Assembly: GCF_003261575.2 (NCBI RefSeq) | Contig: NZ_CP036175.1 | Coordinates: forward strand, 1,302,001 to 1,366,000 | DNA: 64,000 nt | Source: Klebsiella huaxiensis | Lineage (GTDB): Bacteria > Pseudomonadota > Gammaproteobacteria > Enterobacterales > Enterobacteriaceae | Reading direction: 5' to 3' | In this document: positions 33,645 to 42,464 of the stretch, piece after piece | How positions within the stretch are numbered: position 1 is the stretch's first letter | How the letters are laid out: each line of letters starts with the position of its first letter | Translations under genes and position numbers: made by a program | Notes under the pieces: generated by a model | Told to the model about the DNA's origin: nothing | Seen by the model: the letters and a program-made list of their open reading frames with translations, nothing else | Database searches by the model: none

Positions 33645-34658
33645 ATGATAGTGATGATTTTACGCCAGCAGCCGCGTGCAGCGGCGCTGGTGATGGGGCT
33701 GGTTGTGGCCAATTTGCTGGCCTGGGGCTGGGCGTTTGCCGCGTTTGGCGGTAGCGGCGCGCTGATGGCCGCCAGTCTGCTGGCCTGGGGTTACGGCCTG
33801 CGCCATGCGGTGGATGCCGATCATATTGCGGCAATTGACAACGTGACCCGCAAAATGATGCAGCAGGGGCGACGGCCTTTCGGCGTGGGTGCATGGTTTT
33901 CGCTGGGCCACTCGTCAATTGTGGTGCTGGCCTCGGCGGCGATTGCCGCGACCGCCACCGCGTTTGGTCAGCAGATGAGTTGGTTTCATGATACCGGCAG
34001 CGTTATTGGCACCGCCGTGTCGGCGCTATTTTTGCTGGCGATGGCGTTTATCAACCTGGTTATTCTGCGCAGCGTCTGGCGCAGCTTTCAGGCGTGGAAG
34101 CAGGGCGAAAAGGTGAGCGATGAGGTGGCGACCAGCGGCGGCATGATGAGCTGGCTGTTTGGTAAAACCTTCCGCCTGATAAGCCGCAGCTGGCAGATGT
34201 ATCTGGTGGGCTTTCTGTTTGGCCTCGGCTTTGATACGGCGACGGAAATCGGCGTACTGGGCATTTCCGCCGCCAGCGCGTCGAGCGGGATGTCGATCTG
34301 GTCGATTATGGTTTTTCCGGCGCTGTTCGCCAGCGGCATGGCGCTGGTGGATACGCTTGATAATGTGCTGATGGTCGGCGCTTACGGCTGGGCATTCAGC
34401 AAGCCGCAGCGCAAGCTCTATTACAATATGACCATTACCGGGACGTCGGTGGTGGTGGCGCTGTTCATTGGCGGACTGGAAGCGCTGGGGCTGTTGATGG
34501 ATAAGTTTTCCCTGAGTGGCGGGGTCTGGCGCTGGGTTGGCGCGTTGAACGACAATCTTGGCAACGCTGGTTTTGTGGTGGTGGGGCTGTTTGTTGCCTG
34601 CTGGGTGCTGTCGGTGCTTAACTACCGCTGGCGCGGGTACGATAACCTGGCGCGGTAG
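33645..34658 (+). CDS. NiCoT-family nickel/cobalt permease
   Basis: 337-residue inner-membrane transporter with about eight segments. The NiCoT signature HX4DH is present (His54, Asp59, His60 in RHAVDADHIAAIDN), as is the second LGFDTATE motif. It starts 11 bp after hypF, so it should be made with HypF under anaerobic, formate-induced conditions and supply nickel for hydrogenase-3. It could instead carry cobalt, as NiCoT proteins differ in preference. A REP element follows. Confidence 0.93.
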   Translation: MIVMILRQQPRAAALVMGLVVANLLAWGWAFAAFGGSGALMAASLLAWGYGLRHAVDADHIAAIDNVTRKMMQQGRRPFGVGAWFSLGHSSIVVLASAAIAATATAFGQQMSWFHDTGSVIGTAVSALFLLAMAFINLVILRSVWRSFQAWKQGEKVSDEVATSGGMMSWLFGKTFRLISRSWQMYLVGFLFGLGFDTATEIGVLGISAASASSGMSIWSIMVFPALFASGMALVDTLDNVLMVGAYGWAFSKPQRKLYYNMTITGTSVVVALFIGGLEALGLLMDKFSLSGGVWRWVGALNDNLGNAGFVVVGLFVACWVLSVLNYRWRGYDNLAR

Positions 34659-34671
34659 GTTGGGGAGATCG

Positions 34672-34760
34672 TCCCGGAGGCGATGCTGCGCATCTGTCCG
34701 GGCTACCGATTATGTGGCTGTCTGGTAGCCCGGACAGGCGCAACGCGCCGCCTCCGGGGA
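34672..34760. repeat. REP/BIME element
   Basis: Inverted REP pair (CCCGGAGGCGATGCTGCGCA ... GCAACGCGCCGCCTCCGGGG) between the convergent nickel permease and norW. Confidence 0.92.
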
Positions 34761-34779
34761 TAACGTCAGTTCATACAGG

Positions 34780-35913
34780 CTAACTCACCAACTGCTTGAG
34801 CAGCGCAAAGGCGTCTTTCATTCGATCCTCGCTAACTACAAAGGCGCGCAGCTGGTTTTCGGCATCCACGCCTTTCGCCACCAGTCCGTCTTTGGCGGCA
34901 ACGATATTCCACGTCAGATCCTCGCGTTGGGTATCGCCCGCCAGATGCAGCGGTAAATCCGGCGTTTTGACCTTCACCAGCATCGGCGGCAGCTTCAGCT
35001 CGCCCTGCTGGGTCAGCAGATTTTTACCGAGGCACATAGCGCTCAGCAGAATCGGCTGCAGGAACGGCAACACCATGCCGTTGATTTCCGCGCAGTCGCC
35101 GAGAGCGTAAATTGCCGGATGGCTGGTTTGCAGCTGGCTGTTCACCACCACGCCGCGATTAATCTTCAGACCGGCATGCCGTGCCAGCGCCGTTTCCGGG
35201 CGCAGGCCAGCGGCAGCGACCACCGCATCAACGGTCACCGTGCGCTGACGGTCGAGGGTGACGCGAATGCCGTTGGCACTTTGCTCAAGGCTTTCCAGCT
35301 GGGATTTCAGCATCAGGTGCACGCCCATATCGGTCAGACGATGCTGTAGGCGGCTGCTGGCCTCCGGCGGCATCAGCGCTGACAGCACGCTGGCGGAGTT
35401 ATCCACCACCGTCACCGCTTTCCCGGCGCGGCAGAAATCCATCGCCAGCTCGCAGCCAATCAACCCGCCGCCAACGATCAGTACGCGTCTGGCGTCATGC
35501 AGCTGGCTCTGCGCTGCGCCATACTCACGCTGGCTGTTGAGGGTCAGCATTAGCTCGCGTCCCGGTACCGGCGGAATAAACGGCGTCGCGCCGGTAGCCA
35601 ACACCAGTTTGTCATAGCGCCACTCACGGTCCTGGTTTTTCACTACCTGATTCTCGGCGTCGATATCGCTCACCCAGGTATGCGGGAACAGGCGCAGATT
35701 GTACTGCTCGGCAAACTCTCCCGCCGTTTGCAGGGTCAGGTCGTCGGCCTTCTGACCACGGCTGACCACATGGCTGAGGTCCGGTTTGTTGTACTCATCC
35801 ATGCTGTCGGCGGCGATCAGGGTCAGCGGGATTTGCGGGTCCTGCTTGCGGATATTTTTCACCAGCTGACGGGCCGCGAAGCCCGAGCCGATGATGACGA
35901 TGCCATCACTCAT
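34780..35913 (-). CDS. norW: flavorubredoxin reductase NorW
   Basis: 377-residue FAD- and NADH-dependent reductase that feeds electrons to NorV for nitric-oxide reduction. FAD-binding GSGFAARQL at the N terminus, NAD-binding VGGGLIGCELA in the middle and ALGDCAEI near the FAD site. ATGA overlap with norV. Confidence 0.96.
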   Translation of the reverse strand: MSDGIVIIGSGFAARQLVKNIRKQDPQIPLTLIAADSMDEYNKPDLSHVVSRGQKADDLTLQTAGEFAEQYNLRLFPHTWVSDIDAENQVVKNQDREWRYDKLVLATGATPFIPPVPGRELMLTLNSQREYGAAQSQLHDARRVLIVGGGLIGCELAMDFCRAGKAVTVVDNSASVLSALMPPEASSRLQHRLTDMGVHLMLKSQLESLEQSANGIRVTLDRQRTVTVDAVVAAAGLRPETALARHAGLKINRGVVVNSQLQTSHPAIYALGDCAEINGMVLPFLQPILLSAMCLGKNLLTQQGELKLPPMLVKVKTPDLPLHLAGDTQREDLTWNIVAAKDGLVAKGVDAENQLRAFVVSEDRMKDAFALLKQLVS

Positions 35914-37358
35914 TTTGCCTCCGATGCCAGAACATCAAACACGTCTTTACCCAGCGAGCATTCCGGGCAGAGGAAGTTATCCGGGACTTCGCTCCATGGC
36001 GTACCCGGCTGGACGTCCTGGTTCGGCTCGCCTGTTTCTGGATCGTAAATCCACTGACACACGCTGCACTGCATCATCGGTCCGAGGTCGGCTGCCGCTG
36101 CGGCGGCACAGGCGCAGGCTTCTTGTGCCTGGTCTGGTTTGGCAGCGGCTTCCGGCAGCGGAGCCAGCGCCCATTGACGAGCAATTTCGCGACCGTGCTG
36201 ACGGCAAATTTCCAGCGCGTCGAGGTCCGGACGCCATTTGGCCTTCAGGCTCAGGGACATTTCAAAACCGGCATCCTGTAAACGGGTAGAGAGACGGTCA
36301 ACTGCGCCGCCGCTCCAGCCGTGGGAGCCAAAGGCGCTGGCGTGCTTGTTGCGAAAACGCAGGCCGGTCATCTCTTCTACCAGGCCGGCGATTTTCGGCA
36401 TCATCACGTTGTTCATGGTGGAGGTGCCGACCAGAACGCCTTTGGAGCGGAATACGTTGGTCAGGATTTCGTTTTTATCGCTGCGGGCGACGTTAAAGAT
36501 TTTCACCGCCACGTTTGGGTCAACTTCGTTGATGCCCTGGCCAATCGCATCCGCCATCATGCGGGTGTTATTGGACATGGTGTCGTAGAAAATGGTGATA
36601 CGGTCTTCCTGATAGTCCGCCGCCCATTTCAGGTACAGCTCAACGATCTGGGTTGGATTTTCACGCCATACCACGCCGTGGGAGGTGGCAATCATGTCGA
36701 CGGGCAGATTGAAGCCGAGAATTTCGGTGATTTTCGGCGTCACCAGGCGGCTGAACGGGGTCAGGATGTTGGCGTAGTAACGCTGGCATTGCTCGAACAG
36801 TTCGGTCTGATCCACTTCGTCGTTGAACAGACGTTCATCGCAGTAGTGCTGGCCAAAGGCATCGTTACTGAACAGTACTGCATCGCCGGTCATGTAGGTC
36901 ATCATGCTGTCCGGCCAGTGCAGCATCGGGGTTTCCACAAAAATCAGCTGTTTGCCGTTACCGATATCCAGGCTGTCGCCGGTTTTCACTACGTTAAAGT
37001 TCCACTCCGGGTGATGGTGGTGGCCGGTGATGGAGTCGATGGCGTTGGAGGTACAGTAAATCGGGGTGTCCGGGATCTGCGCCATCAGTTCGGTCAGTGC
37101 GCCAGCATGATCCTCTTCGGCGTGGTTAATGATGATGTAGTCGATGTCAGCGAGGTCGATTTCACCGCGCAGGTTCTGTACGAACTCGCGGCTGAATTTA
37201 TGATCGACGGTATCGATCAGCACGTTTTTTTCTTCGCGGATGAGATAGCTGTTGTAGCTGCTGCCGCGCAGCGTTTTGTATTCGGTTCCGTGAAAATCAC
37301 GTACTTCCCAGTCACGTTGGCCAACCCAATGAATGTTATTTTTAACCAGAATAGACAT
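35910..37358 (-). CDS. norV: anaerobic nitric-oxide reductase flavorubredoxin NorV
   Basis: 482-residue cytoplasmic enzyme reducing NO to N2O. Domains in order: metallo-beta-lactamase di-iron domain (NHAEEDHAG ligands), flavodoxin domain with FMN loop TMSNNTRMMA, and a C-terminal rubredoxin with CSVC ... CPEC at residues about 430-465. An alanine-rich linker (ACACAAAAAADL) joins the last two domains. Promoter and NorR sites lie between it and norR. Confidence 0.97.
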   Translation of the reverse strand: MSILVKNNIHWVGQRDWEVRDFHGTEYKTLRGSSYNSYLIREEKNVLIDTVDHKFSREFVQNLRGEIDLADIDYIIINHAEEDHAGALTELMAQIPDTPIYCTSNAIDSITGHHHHPEWNFNVVKTGDSLDIGNGKQLIFVETPMLHWPDSMMTYMTGDAVLFSNDAFGQHYCDERLFNDEVDQTELFEQCQRYYANILTPFSRLVTPKITEILGFNLPVDMIATSHGVVWRENPTQIVELYLKWAADYQEDRITIFYDTMSNNTRMMADAIGQGINEVDPNVAVKIFNVARSDKNEILTNVFRSKGVLVGTSTMNNVMMPKIAGLVEEMTGLRFRNKHASAFGSHGWSGGAVDRLSTRLQDAGFEMSLSLKAKWRPDLDALEICRQHGREIARQWALAPLPEAAAKPDQAQEACACAAAAAADLGPMMQCSVCQWIYDPETGEPNQDVQPGTPWSEVPDNFLCPECSLGKDVFDVLASEAK

Positions 37359-37407
37359 AGCAACCTCAATTAATTCAACGTTGTTTCAAATAAGATTTTT
37401 TGCTTAT

Positions 37408-37423
37408 ATCAAGTTACGTGCCA
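37408..37423 (-). promoter_or_regulatory. sigma-54-like promoter of norVW
   Basis: Minus strand TGGCACG-TAAC-TTGAT. The -24 element is consensus, but the -12 dinucleotide reads GA rather than GC at the N10 spacing. Confidence 0.65.
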
Positions 37424-37478
37424 ACTTTTTAATATATTGAATTTTAAGGTTTTAATATTTTTAGCTAAATTTATTGAT

Positions 37479-37534
37479 GTCAAAATGACAATGGTTAAAA
37501 TAGTCGTTATGACTATCTTTATTGTCAGAATGAC
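37479..37534. promoter_or_regulatory. three NorR enhancer sites
   Basis: GTCAAAATGAC (37479), GTCGTTATGAC (37503) and GTCAGAATGAC (37524) all fit the NorR GT-N7-AC consensus and carry the GTC-N5-GAC dyad. The array between norV and norR is as in E. coli, where three sites are needed. Confidence 0.88.
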
Positions 37535-37546
37535 TATGAGGCGACA

Positions 37547-39091
37547 ATGAGTTTCTCCGTCGAGGCCCTGGCGAAAATCGCCATTGATTTACAAAGCGAT
37601 CTCGGTCATGCCGACCGTTTCTCGCGCCTGATTACCACCCTGCGGCAGATTCTCGGCTGCGATGCTTCGGCGCTGCTGCGCTACGAAGCGCATCAGTTTG
37701 TGCCGCTGGCGATTGATGGCCTGGCGCAGGATGTACTTGGGCGGCGCTTCGCCCTTGAAGGTCACCCACGGCTGGAGGCGATTGCTCGCGCCGGGGACGT
37801 GGTGCGGTTCCCGGCAGACAGCGACCTGCCGGACCCCTATGATGGACTGATCCCCGGTCAGGAGAGCCTGAAGGTGCATGCCTGCGTCGGACTGCCGCTA
37901 TTTGCCGGGCAAACCCTGATTGGCGCGCTCACCCTCGACGGAATGGATGCGGACCGCTTTGACAGTTTTAGCGATGAGGAGCTGCGCCTGATTGCCGCTC
38001 TGGTGGCCGGGGCGTTGAATAACGCGCTGCTGATCGCCCGACTGGAGAATCAAAACGTGCTTCCGGAGCAGGCTATCGCTTACCCGGCGTCCGAGCGTCA
38101 GGAGATAATCGGCCTGTCGGCACCGATTTTACAGCTGAAAAAAGAGATCGATATCGTCGCGGCTTCCGACCTGAACGTCCTGATTAGTGGCGAAACCGGC
38201 ACCGGCAAAGAGCTGGTGGCGAAGGCGGTGCATCAGGGGTCGCCGCGGGCGGCCAATCCGTTGATCTACCTTAACTGCGCGGCTTTGCCGGAGAGCGTGG
38301 CGGAGAGCGAGCTGTTTGGCCATGTTAAAGGGGCATTTACCGGAGCGATAAGCAACCGTAGCGGCAAGTTTGAAATGGCGGACAACGGGACGCTGTTCCT
38401 TGATGAAATTGGCGAGCTGTCGCTGGCGCTGCAGGCCAAGCTACTGCGGGTGCTGCAGTATGGCGATATTCAGCGCGTCGGCGATGACCGCAGCCTGCGG
38501 GTTGATGTACGGGTGCTGGCGGCGACCAACCGCGACCTGCGTCAGGAGGTGGTGGAAGGGCGTTTTCGTGCCGACCTTTACCATCGTCTGAGCGTGTTCC
38601 CGTTGTCGGTTCCGGCGCTGCGCGAGCGGGAAAATGACGTCGTGCTGCTGGCGGGCTATTTCTGTGAGCAGTGTCGTTTACGTATGGGGCTGTCGCAGGT
38701 GATTTTAAGCGACGCGACGCGAGCCAGACTGCTGGCGTGGTCATGGCCGGGTAACGTGCGCGAGCTGGAGCATGCCATTCATCGGGCGGTAGTGCTGGCG
38801 CGGGCAACTCAGGCGGGTAACGAAGTCGTACTGGAGCCGCCGCATTTTCAGTTTGCCACGGAAGCGCCGGGTCTGCCTGACGTAAGCCCGCAGCCGGTGG
38901 TGGAAGTGGTGAATTTACGCGAGGCGACGGAAGCCTTCCAGCGCGAAGCGATTGCCAGAGCGCTGGCGGATAACAATCGCAACTGGGCCGCTGCCGCCCG
39001 CGCGCTGGATCTCGACGTCGCCAACCTGCATCGGCTGGCGAAGCGTCTCGGGCTTAAAGGATCCCGGCCTGATAAAAGTTCTGCAGGTTAA
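37547..39091 (+). CDS. norR: NO-responsive sigma-54 activator NorR
   Basis: 514-residue enhancer-binding protein. An N-terminal GAF domain senses NO through non-haem iron. The AAA+ domain has GETGTGKE, GAFTGA (in ESELFGHVKGAFTGA) and LFLDEIGELS. A C-terminal Fis-type HTH ends the protein (NWAAAARALDLDVANLHRLAKRLGL). Its 3' end overlaps the convergent gutQ end by 38 bp. Confidence 0.96.
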   Translation: MSFSVEALAKIAIDLQSDLGHADRFSRLITTLRQILGCDASALLRYEAHQFVPLAIDGLAQDVLGRRFALEGHPRLEAIARAGDVVRFPADSDLPDPYDGLIPGQESLKVHACVGLPLFAGQTLIGALTLDGMDADRFDSFSDEELRLIAALVAGALNNALLIARLENQNVLPEQAIAYPASERQEIIGLSAPILQLKKEIDIVAASDLNVLISGETGTGKELVAKAVHQGSPRAANPLIYLNCAALPESVAESELFGHVKGAFTGAISNRSGKFEMADNGTLFLDEIGELSLALQAKLLRVLQYGDIQRVGDDRSLRVDVRVLAATNRDLRQEVVEGRFRADLYHRLSVFPLSVPALRERENDVVLLAGYFCEQCRLRMGLSQVILSDATRARLLAWSWPGNVRELEHAIHRAVVLARATQAGNEVVLEPPHFQFATEAPGLPDVSPQPVVEVVNLREATEAFQREAIARALADNNRNWAAAARALDLDVANLHRLAKRLGLKGSRPDKSSAG

Positions 39092-40019
39092 TTGCGCCGA
39101 CCAGCTGACCGTTGTCATCGACCACCGGCGCGGCGCTGATTTTGTGCTTCATCAGGCGCTCTTTGGCTTCTACCGCGCGGCTTTCTGCTTGCAGGGTTAC
39201 GCCGTTGCGGGTCATTGCCTGGCTGACGACATCTTGCAAACTGCCGCCGCCTACCAGCCAGCGGCGCAGGTCGCCGTCGGTAAACACGCCCTGGACGTGA
39301 TTGCGCTCATCGCAGACCGCCACCAGCCCCAGGCCGGTGCGGCTGAGTTCGAGCATCGCGTCCATCACGCTGGTATCAACATCCACGCGCGGCACGTCGC
39401 CATCGCGGCGCATTAGATGGTGAACTTTGTTCAGCAGTCGTGCGCCCAGCGCCCCAGCCGGATGCGAGCGGGCAAAATCTTCTTCATTAAAGCCGCGAGC
39501 CTGCATCACCGCCATCGCCAGCGCGTCGCCGAGCATCAGGGTGTTAACGGTGCTGGAGGTCGGCGCGAGGTGCATTGGGCAGGCTTCGCGTTCTACGGCG
39601 ATATCAAGTACCGCTTTAGCCGCCAATGCCAACGGAGATTTGGATTTCCCGGTCATTGCCAACAGCGGAATGGATTTTTCTTCCAGGCGCGGGACAATGA
39701 GATCCAGCTCTTTAGCGCTGCCGGAGTAAGAGATAAACAGCATCACGTCGCGGCTATCGAGCATCCCAAGGTCGCCGTGCAGCGCCTCCGCCGGATGAAC
39801 GAAAAATGCCGGAGTGCCGGTGCTGGCGAAGGTGGCGGCCAGCTTTTTGCCAATATGACCTGATTTACCGATACCGGAGACCACCAGTTTTCCCTCGCAG
39901 TGGATGATGATTTCCGCCGCGCGGATGAAGTCGTCGCCCAGGCGTTCAGGCAGGCGGCTCGCCTCCTGAAGCTCCAGCATCAGGGTCTGGCGTCCGGCTT
40001 CTAACAGAAAGTTACTCAT
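39054..40019 (-). CDS. gutQ: arabinose-5-phosphate isomerase GutQ
   Basis: 321 residues from the ATG at 40019, matching E. coli GutQ. A SIS sugar-isomerase domain (GIGKSGHIGKK; ISYSGSAKELD) is followed by two CBS domains. Interconverts ribulose-5-P and arabinose-5-P and is the last gene of the sorbitol operon. The 8-bp overlap with srlR supports co-translation. Confidence 0.96.
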   Translation of the reverse strand: MSNFLLEAGRQTLMLELQEASRLPERLGDDFIRAAEIIIHCEGKLVVSGIGKSGHIGKKLAATFASTGTPAFFVHPAEALHGDLGMLDSRDVMLFISYSGSAKELDLIVPRLEEKSIPLLAMTGKSKSPLALAAKAVLDIAVEREACPMHLAPTSSTVNTLMLGDALAMAVMQARGFNEEDFARSHPAGALGARLLNKVHHLMRRDGDVPRVDVDTSVMDAMLELSRTGLGLVAVCDERNHVQGVFTDGDLRRWLVGGGSLQDVVSQAMTRNGVTLQAESRAVEAKERLMKHKISAAPVVDDNGQLVGAINLQNFYQAGIL

Positions 40020-40785
40020 GATGTTCTCCAGTAATAATGACCTCGATGCCTTTTTCTTCCAGCGCTTGCTTGAATTCCTGGCTGATATCGGCATCGGTAA
40101 TCAGTTTGTCCACGCTCTCCAGACCGCAGACGATATTGGGACTTTTGCGGCCAAATTTCGATGAGTCGGCCATCAGGATAACCTCGCGGGCGGCATTGCA
40201 CATCGCTTTGCTGACCGTATAAACCTCATTAAAGGTGGTGACGCCAGCGATTAAATCAATCCCGTCGGTTCCCATAAACAGTTTATCGAAGCTGAAGTGC
40301 TCGAAGGCGTTTTCCGCCAGCTGGCCATGAAAGGAAGCCGATTTTTTACGGAAGGTACCACCCGGCATCAGGATAGTTTGTTCATTATCGAGCTCGGAGA
40401 GGGCGTTGACGATATGCAGGCTGTTGGTCATCACGGTGATGTTATTGAAGCGGCTGAGCATCGGCACCATTTGCAGCACCGTACTGCCGGCGTCAAGAAT
40501 GATCGAGTCGCCATCGTGAATAAAGCCCACCGCAACTTCGGCAATTCGCTCTTTTTTATGGGTGTTGATCAGCGTCTTGTGGTCGATGGGCGGGTCGGCC
40601 TCGTCTTTATTTAACACCACGCCGCCGTAGGTGCGGATAACGGTACCGGCATTCTCAAGGATGACCAGATCCTTGCGGATGGTGGTACCGGTGGTGTCGA
40701 AGTGTTGCGCCAGCTCTTCGACCGAACATTTACCCTGCGATTGCAGGTGCTCGAGAATGGCTGCCTGGCGCTGACGTGGTTTCAT
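40012..40785 (-). CDS. srlR: DeoR-family sorbitol operon repressor SrlR
   Basis: 257 residues, same as E. coli SrlR. N-terminal DeoR helix-turn-helix (RQAAILEHLQSQGKCSVEELAQHF) and a sugar-phosphate sensor domain with the DGID and DAGST motifs. It represses srl; possible operator repeats lie at 44061-44121. Confidence 0.96.
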   Translation of the reverse strand: MKPRQRQAAILEHLQSQGKCSVEELAQHFDTTGTTIRKDLVILENAGTVIRTYGGVVLNKDEADPPIDHKTLINTHKKERIAEVAVGFIHDGDSIILDAGSTVLQMVPMLSRFNNITVMTNSLHIVNALSELDNEQTILMPGGTFRKKSASFHGQLAENAFEHFSFDKLFMGTDGIDLIAGVTTFNEVYTVSKAMCNAAREVILMADSSKFGRKSPNIVCGLESVDKLITDADISQEFKQALEEKGIEVIITGEHHE

Positions 40786-40853
40786 AGGCGTTGTATCCTG
40801 CGTTTAAAGTTTCGAAGTGATAATTTCGCAAGATATTAACTTTCACAACGAAA

Positions 40854-41213
40854 TTATCCATGTTTCGGATTAAGCGCTAATAATAGTGCATTCTGACAGA
40901 GCGGATCATTGGGAAAGATCACATCAGGTTGCAATTCCTCGAGATGTTTGCCGTTGAGAGCAGGAATTTTTTGTGGTCTGGCGAAGACGGTGAGACCTTT
41001 CATTAACAGCGTATCGCGAATGCGATCGTGCTCGTCGACGGCGATGGCGACGACGGCGCGCGGTTTAAAACGGCCCGAGGAGCGACCTACGCCAACCCGG
41101 CCCTGCTGGCATAGCTGGTCGAAGGCGCGATTGAACTGGCGGATTTGCCAGCCGCCAAAGGCTAGCTGGGTTATCCAGGCGATGGCGGCGACGGTGATGA
41201 GTGCGGTAACCAT
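40854..41213 (-). CDS. gutM: sorbitol operon activator GutM
   Basis: 119-residue protein with an N-terminal hydrophobic segment (residues 1-17), described in E. coli as an activator of the glucitol operon. Membrane anchoring is odd for a DNA-binding activator and suggests an indirect role. It lies 78 bp after srlD, with a REP hairpin in between. Confidence 0.93.
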   Translation of the reverse strand: MVTALITVAAIAWITQLAFGGWQIRQFNRAFDQLCQQGRVGVGRSSGRFKPRAVVAIAVDEHDRIRDTLLMKGLTVFARPQKIPALNGKHLEELQPDVIFPNDPLCQNALLLALNPKHG

Positions 41214-41242
41214 AAAATCTCCTTAAGGTGTGTGCGAAAATT

Positions 41243-41275
41243 CCCCCGGAGGCGGCGCAACATCGCCTCCGGGGA
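41243..41275. repeat. single REP hairpin in the srlD-gutM gap
   Basis: CCCCGGAGGCG and its exact inverse CGCCTCCGGGG around a 9-base loop. An intraoperonic REP of this kind can protect the upstream mRNA, so structural genes would outlast the regulator part. Confidence 0.88.
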
Positions 41276-41291
41276 AATAGCGCGCAACGTT

Positions 41292-42071
41292 TTAAAACAT
41301 CACCTGTCCGCCGGTGACGTTGATGGACTGCCCGGTGCAGTATGACGCCTGCGGGCTGGCGTAAAACATCAGCACGTTGAGCACGTCCTGATAATCGCAG
41401 CCGCGCTTTAACGGCACTTTATCGATGTAATACTGCTCCACTTCGCTCTCGGCAATTCCCAGCTTGGTGGCGTACTGTGGCAGCAGCGATTGGAACATCG
41501 GCGACTTCAGCAGGTTGCCCAGCATCAGCGAATGGACGGTGATACCGTACTCCGCGAGATCTAATGCCAGAGACTGCGTCAGCCCCACGCCGCCAAACTT
41601 CGCCGCGCTATAGCCGGAGTTGTGCTTGCTCCCCACTTTGCCGGATTTCGAGTTGATCTGGATGATGCGTCCTTTAATGCCATCGCGGATCATCAAGCGG
41701 GAAAACTCGCGGGCGCAGAGGAAGTAGCCCACCAGATTAACCTGCAGCGAGCGGTCGAAATCGCCCAAGGCAAAATCGCTGATAAAGGCCGCTTTGGCGA
41801 TCCCGGCGCTGTAGACCAGCAGGTCTGCGCGGGAAAATATTTCGTCAACGCCGCGGGCGAGGGCGACGACGCTGGCTTCGCTGGTGGCGTCTGCGCCGAA
41901 GCCGTAGGCCGTTCCTTCGCCGTATTCAGCATTAATGGCCTGCGCGACGCGAGTCGCTTTATCGCTCTGGATGTCGACAACCGCCACGCGATAGCCCTCT
42001 GCAGCAAGGCCGCGACACAGAAACTCCCCTAAGGTTTGTCCCCCACCGATGACAACAGCAACCTGATTCAT
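41292..42071 (-). CDS. srlD: sorbitol-6-phosphate 2-dehydrogenase SrlD
   Basis: 259-residue short-chain dehydrogenase that oxidises sorbitol-6-phosphate to fructose-6-phosphate. NAD-binding GGGQTLGEFLC at the N terminus and the catalytic YSAAK (after INSKSGKVGSKHNSG) are intact. The C-terminal YCTGQSINVTGGQVMF is typical. Confidence 0.97.
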   Translation of the reverse strand: MNQVAVVIGGGQTLGEFLCRGLAAEGYRVAVVDIQSDKATRVAQAINAEYGEGTAYGFGADATSEASVVALARGVDEIFSRADLLVYSAGIAKAAFISDFALGDFDRSLQVNLVGYFLCAREFSRLMIRDGIKGRIIQINSKSGKVGSKHNSGYSAAKFGGVGLTQSLALDLAEYGITVHSLMLGNLLKSPMFQSLLPQYATKLGIAESEVEQYYIDKVPLKRGCDYQDVLNVLMFYASPQASYCTGQSINVTGGQVMF

Positions 42072-42088
42072 ATTTTTCTCCTTACAAC

Positions 42089-42451
42089 TTAAGCAACAAA
42101 TTTCAGTACGCAGCCGGTGGCGATCTCTTCCGGCACCGGGCCCGCCACGTGGACGGTTCCGGGGAATTCCGCTTCGCTGTGACCATCAAAACGCAGCGTG
42201 ATATGGCCGAGCTCGCGCAGGTTCTGCTCGGCAACGTCGCCGACGGCGGTCACTGGATAGCGCTGCTCGCCAAGCTGAAGCTCCGCGCCCGGGACCAGCG
42301 GGCCGGATAGCTCGCCGTGGTTGTGAATAAAGCAATACTCTTCGATGTCGGCCGGGGCCCCTTCGCGGAAGGTGATCAGCATCTGGTCTTCCAGCGCCAT
42401 CGTCGCACTGGCACCGATACGCGTAATGGTGGTCTGGTAAATCACGGTCAT
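42089..42451 (-). CDS. srlB: PTS glucitol/sorbitol IIA component SrlB
   Basis: 120-residue cytoplasmic phosphocarrier with active-site His43 in CFIHNHGE. Start at 42451 gives the N terminus MTVIYQTTITRIG of E. coli SrlB. 13 bp after srlE. Confidence 0.96.
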   Translation of the reverse strand: MTVIYQTTITRIGASATMALEDQMLITFREGAPADIEEYCFIHNHGELSGPLVPGAELQLGEQRYPVTAVGDVAEQNLRELGHITLRFDGHSEAEFPGTVHVAGPVPEEIATGCVLKFVA

Positions 42452-42464
42452 CTTCAGGAACCTC

